Of a stretch of DNA of 64,000 bases, positions 17,443-26,677 are shown in pieces. This DNA comes from Haloterrigena gelatinilytica (GTDB taxonomy: Archaea; Halobacteriota; Halobacteria; Halobacteriales; Natrialbaceae). Position 1 is the first letter of the stretch; each line of letters opens with the position of its first letter. The stretch covers positions 1,736,001 to 1,800,000 of the forward strand of contig NZ_JABUQZ010000001.1 in NCBI RefSeq assembly GCF_013342145.1, read 5' to 3'. The notes under the pieces are model-generated. The model had not been told where the DNA came from. It saw nothing but the letters and a program-made list of their open reading frames with translations, and did not search any database. The position numbers and the translations under genes are program-made.

Positions 17443-17523
17443 CGGTCTCCGTTCCCGTCCGCGCCGCCCGGCCGATCGCTCCGAACGCGAACCCTTTTTT
17501 GCTGGCTGCTCCACCGTTGACGT

Positions 17524-18003
17524 GTGGGATCCGACCGGCCCGACGACGAACGCGACGAGTACGACCCGGAGGAGGAGTTCCGCGATCCCGAGAGCGATTC
17601 CCTCACGATTCCTCAAGTGTCGTCCGAGGGCGCGGGCGGCGGGTTCTGGTCGGATATTCGCGAGGATTTCGAGTCCGAGGAGCCCACCGAGCCCGCCGAA
17701 CCGGAGGTTTCGACCGACGAGACCGACGTCCCGACGGAGCTACGCGAAACCTTCTGGGCGATGGTGCTCTTCATCAACGGCGCGGTGCTCACGTACGCGC
17801 TCGCCGCGCTGTTTCTCGTCTTCGAGGGCGCGACGAGAACCGCCGGCATACTCGTCGTGATCGGACTCGCCTGTACCGTCTTCACCGCGCGCCGGTATCG
17901 TCACTACCAGCGGTACGCCGACGCCGACGACGACGAATCGGGGCCCGACGCCTCGAGCGACGCCGGCGTCGCGACGACTCCCGAGACGGACGACGATACG
18001 TAA
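17524..18003 (+). CDS. small haloarchaeal membrane protein with acidic N-terminus
   Basis: 159 residues from a GTG start. Residues 1-75 are acidic and probably cytoplasmic (DDERDEYDPEEEFRDPES). Two transmembrane helices follow (about 80-102, FWAMVLFINGAVLTYALAAL, and 106-123), separated by a tight turn, then a basic YRHYQRY patch and an acidic tail. Lies 81 bases after the 60-residue gene. Function unknown. The start could also be a later codon, as the acidic region has few landmarks. Confidence 0.65.
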   Translation: MGSDRPDDERDEYDPEEEFRDPESDSLTIPQVSSEGAGGGFWSDIREDFESEEPTEPAEPEVSTDETDVPTELRETFWAMVLFINGAVLTYALAALFLVFEGATRTAGILVVIGLACTVFTARRYRHYQRYADADDDESGPDASSDAGVATTPETDDDT

Positions 18004-18087
18004 CGCTCCATTGTCATCCGTGTACATAGCCGAAACTACTTGAGGCGGGCTCTCCCAACACCAGCCACCGGGCGATACCGATCGATC

Positions 18088-18588
18088 ATGAAATCCGTCC
18101 AAGACGACACCGGCAAACGATACCTGCTTCTCAAGCGATCCGAACACGCGAGCCTGGTGCGCGATCCACAGAACGGTAACGAGTGTTACGTCCAGAACGA
18201 CCGCCTCGAGGACGTCGACGAGTCGCCCCTCGAGACGGCCGCCCGGACCGTTTCCGGGCCGGTGCGGACGCTGCTGACGACGGTCCACGACGAAGCGACC
18301 CTCGGACTCCTGGTCGAACTCGCCGAGCGGGGGCCCCTGGGGGTCAAAACGATCCTCGACGCCGACGCCTTCTGCGAGAGCGACCTCCACGGCCGGCTGA
18401 CGGTCCTGACGTCCGCGGGACTGCTCGCCGAGACCGAGGTCGCCGGCGAGCGCGGCTATCGGGTCACCGACGAGTGTCGACGCGCGCTCGAGGCCATCGG
18501 CGCGATCGACGAGGACGAGGACGAGGACGAGGACGCGGTCGAACCCTCGAGCGCCACCTCGAGCGAGGTGCCCGACAGCGCGTCGTAA
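18088..18588 (+). CDS. winged-helix-like haloarchaeal protein
   Basis: 166 residues. After an N-terminal block (MKSVQDDTGKRYLLLKRSEH) with a possible beta hairpin, residues about 70-140 read as a winged helix: helices LGLLVELAERGPLGVKTILD and HGRLTVLTSAGLLAETEV, wing RGYRVTDECRRAL. The C-terminus is a Glu/Asp/Ser tail. Probably a transcription factor or adaptor. It converges on rad50 with about 115 bases between. ATG 18088 chosen because the preceding 16 residues are basic and lack similarity to the domain. Confidence 0.7.
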   Translation: MKSVQDDTGKRYLLLKRSEHASLVRDPQNGNECYVQNDRLEDVDESPLETAARTVSGPVRTLLTTVHDEATLGLLVELAERGPLGVKTILDADAFCESDLHGRLTVLTSAGLLAETEVAGERGYRVTDECRRALEAIGAIDEDEDEDEDAVEPSSATSSEVPDSAS

Positions 18589-18703
18589 CGAGGGAAGGAG
18601 TCGGATTTGTTTTGGTAGCGCCGCTTCCGCCTCGAGCGCCGCGGTTCGGAAGCGTCCGTGGCGTCGCGCCGAACGGAGACCCGAGCGCGACTCGATTGAT
18701 GCC

Positions 18704-21397
18704 TCAGTCCGACGCGAGCAGTTCGACCTCCGGCGGCTCGCCGCGCTCGAGCCGCGAGCGGTTCGACGTGGCGTCCTTCTCGACGCGGACCAGCGAGTCG
18801 GCCGCGCCGACGAGTTCCTCGTCGTGGCTGACGACGACGATCTGCTCGACGCCCAGATCCCGCATCGATTCGACCAGCGAGACGAGTTGCGTGACGTGGC
18901 CCGAGTCGAGGAAGACCGTCGGCTCGTCCAAGATCAGCGGCGGCATCGGCGCCGATCCCTCGACGCCCTCCGCGAGCAGTCGGTAGATCGCACACCGCAG
19001 GCTGAGATTGAACAGCGCCCGCTCGCCGCCGGAGAGCTGTTCGGGTTCGAGGGCCTCGCCGTCCTTCTGGTAGACCGTCAGCCGGTACTCGCCGTCGAGG
19101 TCGATCCCCGCGTAGGAATCGTTCTGATAGACCAGATCGAACGTCTCGTTGAGCAGTCGCTCCAAGGTCTCGACGTTGCGCTGGCGCAGTTCCGCCCGCA
19201 GGTCCGCGTAGGTCGCCTGCAGCGTCTCGGCCTCGTCGTACAGCGACTCGAGGCGCTCGCAGCGCTCTTCGATCGCCTCGAGGCGGTCCCGAAGCTCCTC
19301 GAGCTCCTCGAGTTCCCGTTCGGCGGCGCCGATGGCGTTCTGGATCTCGGTGCGCGTCTCCTCGAGCTCCTCGAGTTTGTCGTCGACCTTCGCGATGTAC
19401 TGTTCGGCGTTTTCCTTGTCCCCGCGGGCCGTCTCGATGCGTTCCTCGTCGAACTCCGACTCGAGGTCGCGCTTGCGCTCGCGTTTGCTCGAGAGCGTCT
19501 CGCGGCGCTCGTCGTTCATCGTCTGCCAGTCGTCGCGGCGCCCCCGGCGGTTCTCGATCTCGGCGGCGAGCTCCGCCCGCTCGTCGTCGATCTCGGCGAT
19601 GCGGCGCAGCGACTCGAGCGTCTCCTTTATCTCGCCGCGTTCGGTGTTGATCGCGCCGAGTTCGCCGCGGTGTTCGGCCACTTCGTCCTCGAGGTCGTCC
19701 GCTCGCGCGCGTTTCTCTGCGGCCTCGTCCTCGTACTCCGCGGCCTCCTCGCGGAGCCGATCGCGCTGCTCCCGGCGCTCCGCGAGGGTCTCGCGTTTCT
19801 CGGCGAGCAACTGCTCGATGTTCTCGCGGTTCTCCGCGAGCCGGTCGACCCGCCGTTCGGCCTCGCGCAGTTCCTCGGCGCGTTCGATCCGATCGTCGAG
19901 CCCATCGCGCTCGGCCTCGAGGTCGTCCCGTCGCTCCTCGAGCTCGTCGCGTTCCGCCCGTTTCTCCTCGAGGACGTCGACGTGCGGCGAGTCCTCGACG
20001 GGCTGGCCGCACTCCGGACACTTTCCTTCCTCGAGGAGTCGCTCCCCCTCGTCGATGGCGTTCTCGACGGTCCGAATGTCGGCGGTGACGTCGCCGATCT
20101 CGTCGGTTAGCTCGTCGCGTTCGCGCTCGAGGGACTCGAGGTGCTCGGCCGCGTCGCCGAAGTCGACCGGCGCGTCCGCGAACCGTTCGCGCGCCGCCTC
20201 GATCTGTTCGTCGAGTTCTTCGAGTTTCCCTTCGCGGTCCGCGATGGCCTCCTCGTCGGCCTCGAATTTCGACTCGAGATCGTCGGCGTCCGCCCGGGCC
20301 TGCTCGGCCTGAGCCTCGAGGTCGTCGGCCTCCTCGCGGAGCCGTTCGATCTCGCCGTTGGTCTCGGTGATCGCGACGCGGACCTCCTCGAGTTCGTCCC
20401 GGAGGTCCTCGTCGCGGGCCTCGAGGTTCTCGATTCGGTCGTCGACGGCCTCGTCGTCAGCTCCGTCTGCATCGGCGTCCCCGAGGTCGACCTCGGCCAG
20501 CAACGCCTCGCGTTCGTCGGCGAGTTCCTCGCGTCGGGACTCGAGATCCCGAATCTCGTCTTTCGCGTCTTCGCGCTCGCGTTCGGTCTCGGAGATTTTC
20601 GACCGTAGCTCCTCGATCTCCTCGTCGAGCCGCTCGATCTCCTCGCGGGTCTCCTCGTGGCGCTGGAGGACGTCCTCGGCGGTCTCGAGGGTCTGCCTGG
20701 CCTGTTCGCGTTGCTCCTCGAAGCGGTCGATCTCCTCGCGGACGTCGGTTCGGCGGGACTCGAGCCCGTTGAGGCGCTCGTGGAGATCCTTCGCTTCCTT
20801 CTGCTCGACCTGTTTGCGGAGGTCCTCGAGGACCTCTCGCTGGCCGTCGAGGACGGTCTTGACGCCGAGGCGGGCGTCGCTGGCCCGCTCGCGGTACTCC
20901 TCGAGCGCCCCCAACTGGAGGAGGTCGTCGATCATGTCCTGGCGGTCGCTCGGCGAGGCGTGGATGAGCTTGTTGACCTCGCCCTGACGGACGTACGCGC
21001 AGTTGACGAACGCCTCGGCGTCCATCCGCAGGAGTTCCGTGACTTCCCGACGGACGTCGCGGGCCCCCTCGACCGTCTCGGTCGGCGTCTCGAGGACGCA
21101 CTTCGTGGTCGTCGCGCGGTCGCCGCGGAGCTTCAGGCGGCGCTCGACGCGGTACTCCCGGCCGTCGTGGGTGAACCAGAGTTCGATCTCGGCCGCCTCC
21201 TCGCCGGTCGTGATCACGTCGTCGAGCGTGCGGTCGTCTAAGGCCTTCGAGCCGTATAGCGCGAAGAAGACCGCCTCGAGCAGCGTCGACTTCCCGCTGC
21301 CGTTGACGCCGTGGACGACGGTGACGCCCCGTTCTAAGCCGAGGTCGGCCTCGCCGTAGCACTTGAAGTTCAGCAGGCGGACGCGGTCGACCCTCAC
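18704..21397 (-). CDS. rad50: DNA double-strand break repair ATPase Rad50
   Basis: 897 residues, SMC-like ATPase that with Mre11 tethers and processes double-strand breaks. Walker A HGVNGSGKST is at about residues 29-38. Two long coiled coils flank the zinc hook CPECGQP at about residues 460-466. The signature LSGGERALFNLSLR and Walker B PLILDEPTVFLD are near the C-terminus. The ATG overlaps the mre11 stop by four bases (21394-21397), so the pair is one operon, mre11 first. Length is typical for haloarchaea. Confidence 0.97.
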   Translation of the reverse strand: MRVDRVRLLNFKCYGEADLGLERGVTVVHGVNGSGKSTLLEAVFFALYGSKALDDRTLDDVITTGEEAAEIELWFTHDGREYRVERRLKLRGDRATTTKCVLETPTETVEGARDVRREVTELLRMDAEAFVNCAYVRQGEVNKLIHASPSDRQDMIDDLLQLGALEEYRERASDARLGVKTVLDGQREVLEDLRKQVEQKEAKDLHERLNGLESRRTDVREEIDRFEEQREQARQTLETAEDVLQRHEETREEIERLDEEIEELRSKISETEREREDAKDEIRDLESRREELADEREALLAEVDLGDADADGADDEAVDDRIENLEARDEDLRDELEEVRVAITETNGEIERLREEADDLEAQAEQARADADDLESKFEADEEAIADREGKLEELDEQIEAARERFADAPVDFGDAAEHLESLERERDELTDEIGDVTADIRTVENAIDEGERLLEEGKCPECGQPVEDSPHVDVLEEKRAERDELEERRDDLEAERDGLDDRIERAEELREAERRVDRLAENRENIEQLLAEKRETLAERREQRDRLREEAAEYEDEAAEKRARADDLEDEVAEHRGELGAINTERGEIKETLESLRRIAEIDDERAELAAEIENRRGRRDDWQTMNDERRETLSSKRERKRDLESEFDEERIETARGDKENAEQYIAKVDDKLEELEETRTEIQNAIGAAERELEELEELRDRLEAIEERCERLESLYDEAETLQATYADLRAELRQRNVETLERLLNETFDLVYQNDSYAGIDLDGEYRLTVYQKDGEALEPEQLSGGERALFNLSLRCAIYRLLAEGVEGSAPMPPLILDEPTVFLDSGHVTQLVSLVESMRDLGVEQIVVVSHDEELVGAADSLVRVEKDATSNRSRLERGEPPEVELLASD

Positions 21398-22773
21398 GCG
21401 AAATCACCCAGCGAGGCGGTGTCGGCCGGATCGTCCGTCGGTTCCTCGCTCGAGTCTTCCTCCGCGGGCGCGGATTCCGTTTCGGCTTCGGCGGCGTCGG
21501 GTTCGTCGTCGGCCGTCGCTGCGGGTTCCCCGCCGTTCGCGACCGCAGATTCCGCATCGGCCGCCGAGGAATCGCCGCTCGCGTCGTCGCCGGCCAGTTC
21601 GTCCGCGACGGTCGTCACGTCCTCGTCTTCGGGGGCGCGTTCGGGCGCGGGATCGAACGCCGACTCGTCGTCCTCGAGCAGGTCGCGAACGCGGCGCTCG
21701 ACAGTTTCGCGGACGTTCGAGTCGACCAGGTCGTCGTCGCGGACGGTCTCGTCGATGCTCCGGGCGGCGTCGCTGAGTCCCAGTTCCCGGACCCGCTCGC
21801 GGACGGCGGCGTCGGGGTCAGCGAAGCTGACGGAGACCTCTTCGTCCTCGTCGGGTAGCTCCCGGCGGTCGTTGACCCGGGCGACCAACGCGTCGCGGTC
21901 GATGGCGGCCTCCTCGATCGTCGCGGGGGCGATCGGCTTCCCCTCGCCCTCGACGGTGACGACGACGACGGCGTCCTCGAGGTCGTGCTGGCGAACTCGT
22001 TCCTGGACGCGGTCGACGCCCTCGCCGGCCTCGAGTTCGACGTCGACGAAGACGAACTCGCGGGTGTCCGCGAGCCCGCGGCGGCTGATCGCGACGCCAT
22101 CGTCCGCGTCGAAGTCCACGAGGTTGTAGCCCCGGTCCTCCCGTTCGCTGGCGCTCGCGCGCTCGGTCGACCCGCAGTAGGTGACCCAGGTATCCATGAC
22201 CTCCGCGGTGTCGGGTTTGTGGTTGTCGCCGAGCAGGACGGCGTCGAAGTCGACGGTCGACTCCTCGAGCAGTTCCTCGGTGTCCCAGTCGGCGTGGGCG
22301 AAGGGCTCGAAGAGGCCGTGGGTCACCAGCGCGGCGTGCTCGGCGGCGTCGGGGACCGGTTCGAACGCGTACTCGAGGTCGTCGCGGCGCGACCGGGGAA
22401 CGAAATCGAGGCCGTAGAGGGCGACGTCGCCGACGATCTCGGGGTCGGCGCCGAGGCGGGTCGCCAGTCCGAGATCCGCGAAGAGGTCGAGCCACTGGGC
22501 GTCGCGTTTCGACTCGTGGTTGCCGACGACGGCCAGAAAGGGAATGTCGGCGTCGGCGAGCGTGCGCAGAATTTCGACGGTGCCCTGGAGGTCGACCAGA
22601 CTCGGCCGCCGGTCGTGAAAGAGGTCGCCGGCGTGGACCACGGCGTCGACGTCGTCGGCGACCGCGTCCTCGACGACCGATCGGAAGGCCTCGAGGAAGT
22701 CCTCGCGGCGCTGTGGAGAGTTGTATTGTTGATACCCGATGTGGGTATCGCCCGTGTGGATAACCCGCGTCAT
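21394..22773 (-). CDS. mre11: DNA double-strand break repair nuclease Mre11
   Basis: 459 residues. The calcineurin-like phosphoesterase domain fills the first 260: HTGDTHIG (D9, H11), HAGDLFHDRRPS, VGNHES and VTHGLF provide the two-metal site. A capping region follows, then a long Glu/Ala/Ser/Asp-rich tail (about 370-455) that is probably disordered, as in other haloarchaea. Mre11 cuts and resects broken ends together with Rad50, whose gene overlaps its stop by four bases. ATG 22773 is the family start. Confidence 0.97.
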   Translation of the reverse strand: MTRVIHTGDTHIGYQQYNSPQRREDFLEAFRSVVEDAVADDVDAVVHAGDLFHDRRPSLVDLQGTVEILRTLADADIPFLAVVGNHESKRDAQWLDLFADLGLATRLGADPEIVGDVALYGLDFVPRSRRDDLEYAFEPVPDAAEHAALVTHGLFEPFAHADWDTEELLEESTVDFDAVLLGDNHKPDTAEVMDTWVTYCGSTERASASEREDRGYNLVDFDADDGVAISRRGLADTREFVFVDVELEAGEGVDRVQERVRQHDLEDAVVVVTVEGEGKPIAPATIEEAAIDRDALVARVNDRRELPDEDEEVSVSFADPDAAVRERVRELGLSDAARSIDETVRDDDLVDSNVRETVERRVRDLLEDDESAFDPAPERAPEDEDVTTVADELAGDDASGDSSAADAESAVANGGEPAATADDEPDAAEAETESAPAEEDSSEEPTDDPADTASLGDFA

Positions 22774-23305
22774 TGTCCCTCCGTTGGGAAGCGCCCCCTA
22801 AAGGGGTTCCGCGACCGAACTGAAAGTGAAATAGAGAGTCCGCTCGAGCGGAAGGTGGAGTGGTTCGGCGGGAACGGCGGTAGTACGGTGGCGCGCTGTC
22901 GATCGCGTCCGGATGGAGAGACTGATCGACGAGTGATCGGACGCAGAAAGAGCGGACTAAGCGGCCTGCGCCCGTGGCAACGGGGATTCCCACCCCTCCT
23001 CGGCCGATTTCCTTCGGTCGCCGTGCTCCCTCGCTCATCCACTGTCAGAGCAAACTCCGACACGCCTTCGCTCGTGAAACTCGCGAAGACCTCGCACGAC
23101 ATCTCCGTCCGGCCGCACTATCGTTGGGCTGGACGACAGCGCGCGCCACAGTAGAGTGCTACCCCGAACGGTGTCGCCTTTCGGCTGGGTCATATTCGAA
23201 GTAGCCGTCGAACGCCGACGAACGGACTCGTCGCGGTCGGAATCGAGAGATCGAAAGAGACCCATCGAACGGTGGCCGCCGGGCGGTCGCGACCAGTAGA
23301 TCCGA
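22774..23305. other. 532-base intergenic region
   Basis: Holds one copy of a dispersed intergenic element (22973-23154) that recurs at 37703-37900. Left of it lies the mre11 upstream region; right of it is about 150 bases with no recognisable gene. Frames here are rich in Arg/Ser and look non-coding. Confidence 0.5.
22973..23154 (+). repeat. dispersed intergenic element, copy A
   Basis: Begins CGTGGCAACGG, continues with a cytosine-rich CCACCCCTCCTCGGCCGATT and a region resembling CGGTCGC/GTGCTCCCTCGCTCATCC, and ends GCGCGCGCCACAGTAG. The same order of blocks, diverged, is found at 37703-37900 in the same orientation. No protein is encoded in a consistent frame in both copies. Confidence 0.65.
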
Positions 23306-23575
23306 TTAGGATTCGATCTCGAGGCTGTACAGACGCTTACGGGCGTCGGAAAACGAGAACCGGGAGTCGATGACGTTCTCCTCCTCGAGGCGGTTCAGGG
23401 CGTACCGCACCGTTCGGGAGGGCAGCAGCGTCTCGTCGGCGATCTGCTGTTGGGTCATCGTGTCGTTGTACTCGAGGACCTTCGCGACGAGCTTGGCACT
23501 CGGCGGAAGCTCTCTGACGTCGTCCCACGTTCCCCGCTCCTCGGGCTCCTGTCGAAGCGATTCTGAAGCGCTCAT
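23306..23575 (-). CDS. winged-helix (MarR-like) regulator divergent from panA
   Basis: 89 residues: MSASESLRQEPEERGTWDDV, then a compact winged helix with TQQQIADETLLPSRTVRYAL as helix-turn-helix and RFSFSDARKRLYSL as wing. It is nearly all DNA-binding domain and probably works as a dimer. ATG 23575 is chosen; the frame runs on to 23638 but through the promoter region. It is divergent from panA with 123 bases between, so it may regulate itself or the proteasome ATPase. A TATA-like TATTATC lies about 30 bases before the ATG on the minus strand (23602-23608). Confidence 0.8.
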   Translation of the reverse strand: MSASESLRQEPEERGTWDDVRELPPSAKLVAKVLEYNDTMTQQQIADETLLPSRTVRYALNRLEEENVIDSRFSFSDARKRLYSLEIES

Positions 23576-23669
23576 CACCCTCCCGTTTCGAATACAGGCT
23601 GATAATATTTTCTGTTTCAAAAAATGCGTGCTGTTCATATTCCGAGACGAGTGTACCTACCCGAAGCCT

Positions 23670-23676
23670 CTTATGA
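23670..23676 (+). promoter_or_regulatory. TATA-like box of panA
   Basis: CTTATGA centred about 27 bases before ATG 23699. Confidence 0.45.
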
Positions 23677-23698
23677 ACCAGCCCCCAAAGGTCGGGTG

Positions 23699-24916
23699 AT
23701 GAGCGACACTGTGGACGACGTCGACCTCCCATACGACGAGGACGAGGCGTCCCAACAGGAGAAGATCCAGGCGCTCGAGGAACGGCTGGAGGTCCTCGAG
23801 TCGCAAAACGAGGAGATGCGTGACAAGCTCCTCGATGCGAACGCCGAGAACAACAAGTACCAGCAGAAACTCGAGCGACTGACCCACGAGAACAAGAAAC
23901 TCAAGCAGTCGCCGCTGTTCGTCGCCACCGTCCAGGAGATCACGGACGAGGGCGTCATTATCAAACAGCACGGGAACAACCAGGAGGCGCTGACGGAGGT
24001 CACCGAGGAGATGCGAGAGGACCTCGGACCCGACGACCGAGTTGCCGTCAACAACTCGCTGTCGATCGTCAAGACGCTCTCGAACGAGACCGACGTCCGC
24101 GCTCGCGTGATGGAAGTCACCGAGAGCCCCGAGGTCAGCTACGAGGACATCGGCGGCTTAGAAGAGCAGATGCAGGAGGTCCGCGAGACCGTCGAAATGC
24201 CCCTCGAGAAGCCCGAGATGTTCGACGACGTCGGGATCGAACCCCCGAGCGGCGTCCTGCTGTACGGCCCGCCGGGGACGGGCAAGACGATGCTCGCCAA
24301 GGCCGTCGCCAACGAGACCAACGCGACCTTCATCAAGATGGCCGGCTCCGAGCTGGTCCACAAGTTCATCGGTGAGGGCGCGAAGCTCGTTCGCGACCTC
24401 TTCGATGTCGCCCGCGAGCACGAGCCCGCCGTCATCTTCATCGACGAGATCGACGCCATCGCCGCCAAGCGAACGGAGTCCAAGACCTCCGGCGACGCCG
24501 AGGTCCAGCGGACGATGATGCAGCTCCTCTCGGAGATGGACGGCTTCGAGGAACGCGGCGAGATCCGCATCATCGCCGCCACCAACCGCTTCGACATGCT
24601 CGACCGCGCGATCCTCCGGCCCGGTCGATTCGACCGCCTCATCGAGGTCCCCAAGCCCGACGCCGAGGGGCGGGAGATCATCTTCCAGATCCACACCCGC
24701 GGCATGAACGTCGCCGACGACGTCGAATTCGGCGAACTGGCCGAGGACGTCGAGGAGGCCTCCGGGGCCGACATCAAGGCCATCTGTACCGAGGCCGGCA
24801 TGTTCGCCATCCGCGACGACCGCACGGAAATCCGCATGGAGGACTTCCACAGCGCCTGGGACAAGGTCCAAGCCGACTCGGACGAGACCGAGGACGTCTC
24901 GAAGACCTTCGCCTAG
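23699..24916 (+). CDS. panA: proteasome-activating nucleotidase
   Basis: 405-residue AAA+ unfoldase that feeds proteins to the 20S proteasome as a hexamer. N-terminal coiled coil (about 18-70), OB domain (about 72-140), AAA module with Walker A GPPGTGKT at 190-197, Walker B AVIFIDEIDAI at about 244-254, second region of homology ATNRFDMLDRAILRPGRFDR. The C-terminus ends SKTFA: Phe stands where the HbYX gate-opening motif would have Tyr. ATG 23699 is taken because residues before it do not match the family and a TATA-like box lies 27 bases upstream. Confidence 0.96.
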   Translation: MSDTVDDVDLPYDEDEASQQEKIQALEERLEVLESQNEEMRDKLLDANAENNKYQQKLERLTHENKKLKQSPLFVATVQEITDEGVIIKQHGNNQEALTEVTEEMREDLGPDDRVAVNNSLSIVKTLSNETDVRARVMEVTESPEVSYEDIGGLEEQMQEVRETVEMPLEKPEMFDDVGIEPPSGVLLYGPPGTGKTMLAKAVANETNATFIKMAGSELVHKFIGEGAKLVRDLFDVAREHEPAVIFIDEIDAIAAKRTESKTSGDAEVQRTMMQLLSEMDGFEERGEIRIIAATNRFDMLDRAILRPGRFDRLIEVPKPDAEGREIIFQIHTRGMNVADDVEFGELAEDVEEASGADIKAICTEAGMFAIRDDRTEIRMEDFHSAWDKVQADSDETEDVSKTFA

Positions 24917-25087
24917 ACGAGTTTCTCTCTCCGTTTTCACCGCTCGAGAGCGACGCGTTCCGAGAGCTAATCGGACACACTTCGCTTCGAGCGCCGCGCT
25001 ATCGGCTCGAAGCGGAAGAGACAACGGCCACCCTGAACGGCAAAACGAGACCGTAATCGTGCGAGTCCGAATCCGGACGCGGACCGA

Positions 25088-25225
25088 CTATAGCGCCGTG
25101 AAGACGACGTACGGCACGATAAACAGGGCGACCGTGAGCACGGCGAGGATCAGCAGATACCCGAGACCCGCGCCGGCCGCGGTGAGCCACGCCGGATGAT
25201 CGAACTCACTGAGATCGATTGCCAT
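25088..25225 (-). CDS. 45-residue single-helix membrane protein
   Basis: Translation starts MAIDLSEFDHPAWLTAAGAG and continues into a hydrophobic helix of about 28 residues with Pro-Tyr near the end. The start codon and a clean single transmembrane segment make a real small protein likely, although it is short and no function can be assigned. It converges on panA with about 170 bases between. Confidence 0.55.
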   Translation of the reverse strand: MAIDLSEFDHPAWLTAAGAGLGYLLILAVLTVALFIVPYVVFTAL

Positions 25226-25333
25226 ACTGGTATCGTTCCGTGAGACGCGTATAAGCGTACCGGAACCCGGAACCGGTTGCTGTTAGTTGCGAACCGGACA
25301 CCGCCATCGGGACGGCACACCCGCGGTGTGGCG

Positions 25334-25507
25334 CTATCGCCACTCGTCCAGCGAGGCGGCGTCCTCCTCGGTCATCGAGAGCCAGACGTCGTCCCGTCCG
25401 ATATCGGCGATCACGAGGTGCGGCTGACCGTCGATCTCGTCGATCGCGGCGACGACGTCGCCGTCGGTCGCCGACTCACTTCCGACCGATCCGGCCTCGA
25501 GTGTCAT
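25334..25507 (-). CDS. 57-residue acidic haloarchaeal protein
   Basis: Starts MTLEAGSVGSESATDGDVVA and ends with TEEDAASLDEWR. The middle, GQPHLVIADIGRDDVWLSM, looks like a beta hairpin; the Trp pairs and acidic helices are typical of small conserved haloarchaeal proteins of unknown function. Immediately before the ATG is a 15-base inverted repeat (25516-25530) where an operator would be expected. Confidence 0.6.
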   Translation of the reverse strand: MTLEAGSVGSESATDGDVVAAIDEIDGQPHLVIADIGRDDVWLSMTEEDAASLDEWR

Positions 25508-25515
25508 AGTACACG

Positions 25516-25530
25516 ATACTCCAGGAGTAT
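25516..25530. promoter_or_regulatory. inverted repeat ATACTCC-A-GGAGTAT, candidate operator
   Basis: Perfect 7-base arms around one central base, 9-23 bases before the ATG of the 57-residue gene. A second odd palindrome GTAT-C-ATAC follows about 15 bases further upstream, so the promoter holds two dyads. Confidence 0.5.
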
Positions 25531-25739
25531 GTATGAATGTTTTGGTATCATACTATACGGTGGTTGGATGATTCCTATTCTTGGCCGAGTCTGTCGATAA
25601 GGCGCACGTAGTACCGTTACATTTCGAGAAAGTAAATTGGGAAGGGGCGTGGTAGCGAAGAAGAGACCAGACGGCGATCGGCGCGCGGCGACGACGGTTT
25701 CCGGACCGCTTTTACCGGGTGACTGGCTAGGACCCTCCA

Positions 25740-26294
25740 ATGACGAAAATCGTCGTGGTGGACAACCACGGACAGTTCACCCACTTAGAGCGCCGGGCCC
25801 TTCGCGACCTCGGCGTCGATACGGAGTTGATCGACAACGAGACACCGCCCGAAGACGTCGACGCCGACGGCGTCGTCCTCTCCGGCGGCCCCGACATGGA
25901 CCGGATCGGCCGCTCCGCCGACTACCTCGAGGCGGGCGTACCGGTACTCGGCATCTGCCTGGGGATGCAACTGATCGCCGAGGAACTCGACGGCCGGGTC
26001 GGCGGCGGCGAGTACGGCGGGTACGCCGACGTGAACGTCGAGATCGTCGACGACGACGACCCGCTGACCGGGTCGCTCCATCCGGAGACCCGCGTCTGGG
26101 CGAGCCACGCCGACGAGGTCAAAGAACTGCCCGACGGGTTCGAACTCACCGCCGAGAGCGACGTCTGCGGCGTCGAGGCGATGAGCGACACCGACCGCGA
26201 CCTCTACGGCGTCCAGTGGCACCCGGAGGTGGCCCACACCGAGGAAGGCGACGAAATCTTCGAGAACTTCCTCGAGATCTGCGAGTCTCGGTAG
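25740..26294 (+). CDS. guaAa: GMP synthase, glutamine amidotransferase subunit
   Basis: 184 residues, class I glutamine amidotransferase that hydrolyses glutamine and passes ammonia to the separate ATP-pyrophosphatase subunit for making GMP from XMP. The catalytic triad is visible: Cys73 in GICLGMQ, His161 and Glu163 in QWHPEV. In archaea the two activities are usually on separate polypeptides, as here; the synthetase subunit is not in the window. The ATG at 25740 gives the family start MTKIVVVDNHGQF. Confidence 0.95.
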   Translation: MTKIVVVDNHGQFTHLERRALRDLGVDTELIDNETPPEDVDADGVVLSGGPDMDRIGRSADYLEAGVPVLGICLGMQLIAEELDGRVGGGEYGGYADVNVEIVDDDDPLTGSLHPETRVWASHADEVKELPDGFELTAESDVCGVEAMSDTDRDLYGVQWHPEVAHTEEGDEIFENFLEICESR

Positions 26295-26677
26295 GACGAC
26301 TCGAGCCGTCTCGTCGGTCGATCCGGCCACTGGTTCTCTACCGCTCAGTCACCCGTCTATCGGTTTCTCTACCGTTCGCTAGCGGTGCGACTGCCTGGAG
26401 GATCCCCACCGGCGTGTTCTCTCGTAGTCGTGTTCCGGGCCCTCGAGGCCTCCGCGAGAACGGTCGAGAGGACAACGACGGCATGGCCTCGGTCCCCGGC
26501 CGGATCATCGGTGCGGGCTCGGTCGACTCGAGTCGCTGACTCGAGTCGTCGCGCGGCTATCGGTTCCGTCTCGGACGGAGCGTGGTAGCCGTATCGCATC
26601 GGCTGCAACCGGCGGTCAACCGCTATACCCGTCGCTCGCCGTCGAGAGAGCAATCGAGAAGGGGTCGGTTTCGACCG
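26295..26677. other. 383-base convergent intergenic region
   Basis: Lies between the ends of guaAa and the DUF3194 gene. It contains a direct repeat GACTCGAGTCG twice around 26525-26550. I see no gene, RNA fold or terminator-like run that I could defend. Confidence 0.4.

Noticed and set aside
19332-20312. Ser/Arg-rich plus-strand frame opposite rad50
   Set aside because: Low-complexity antisense of the Rad50 coiled coil.
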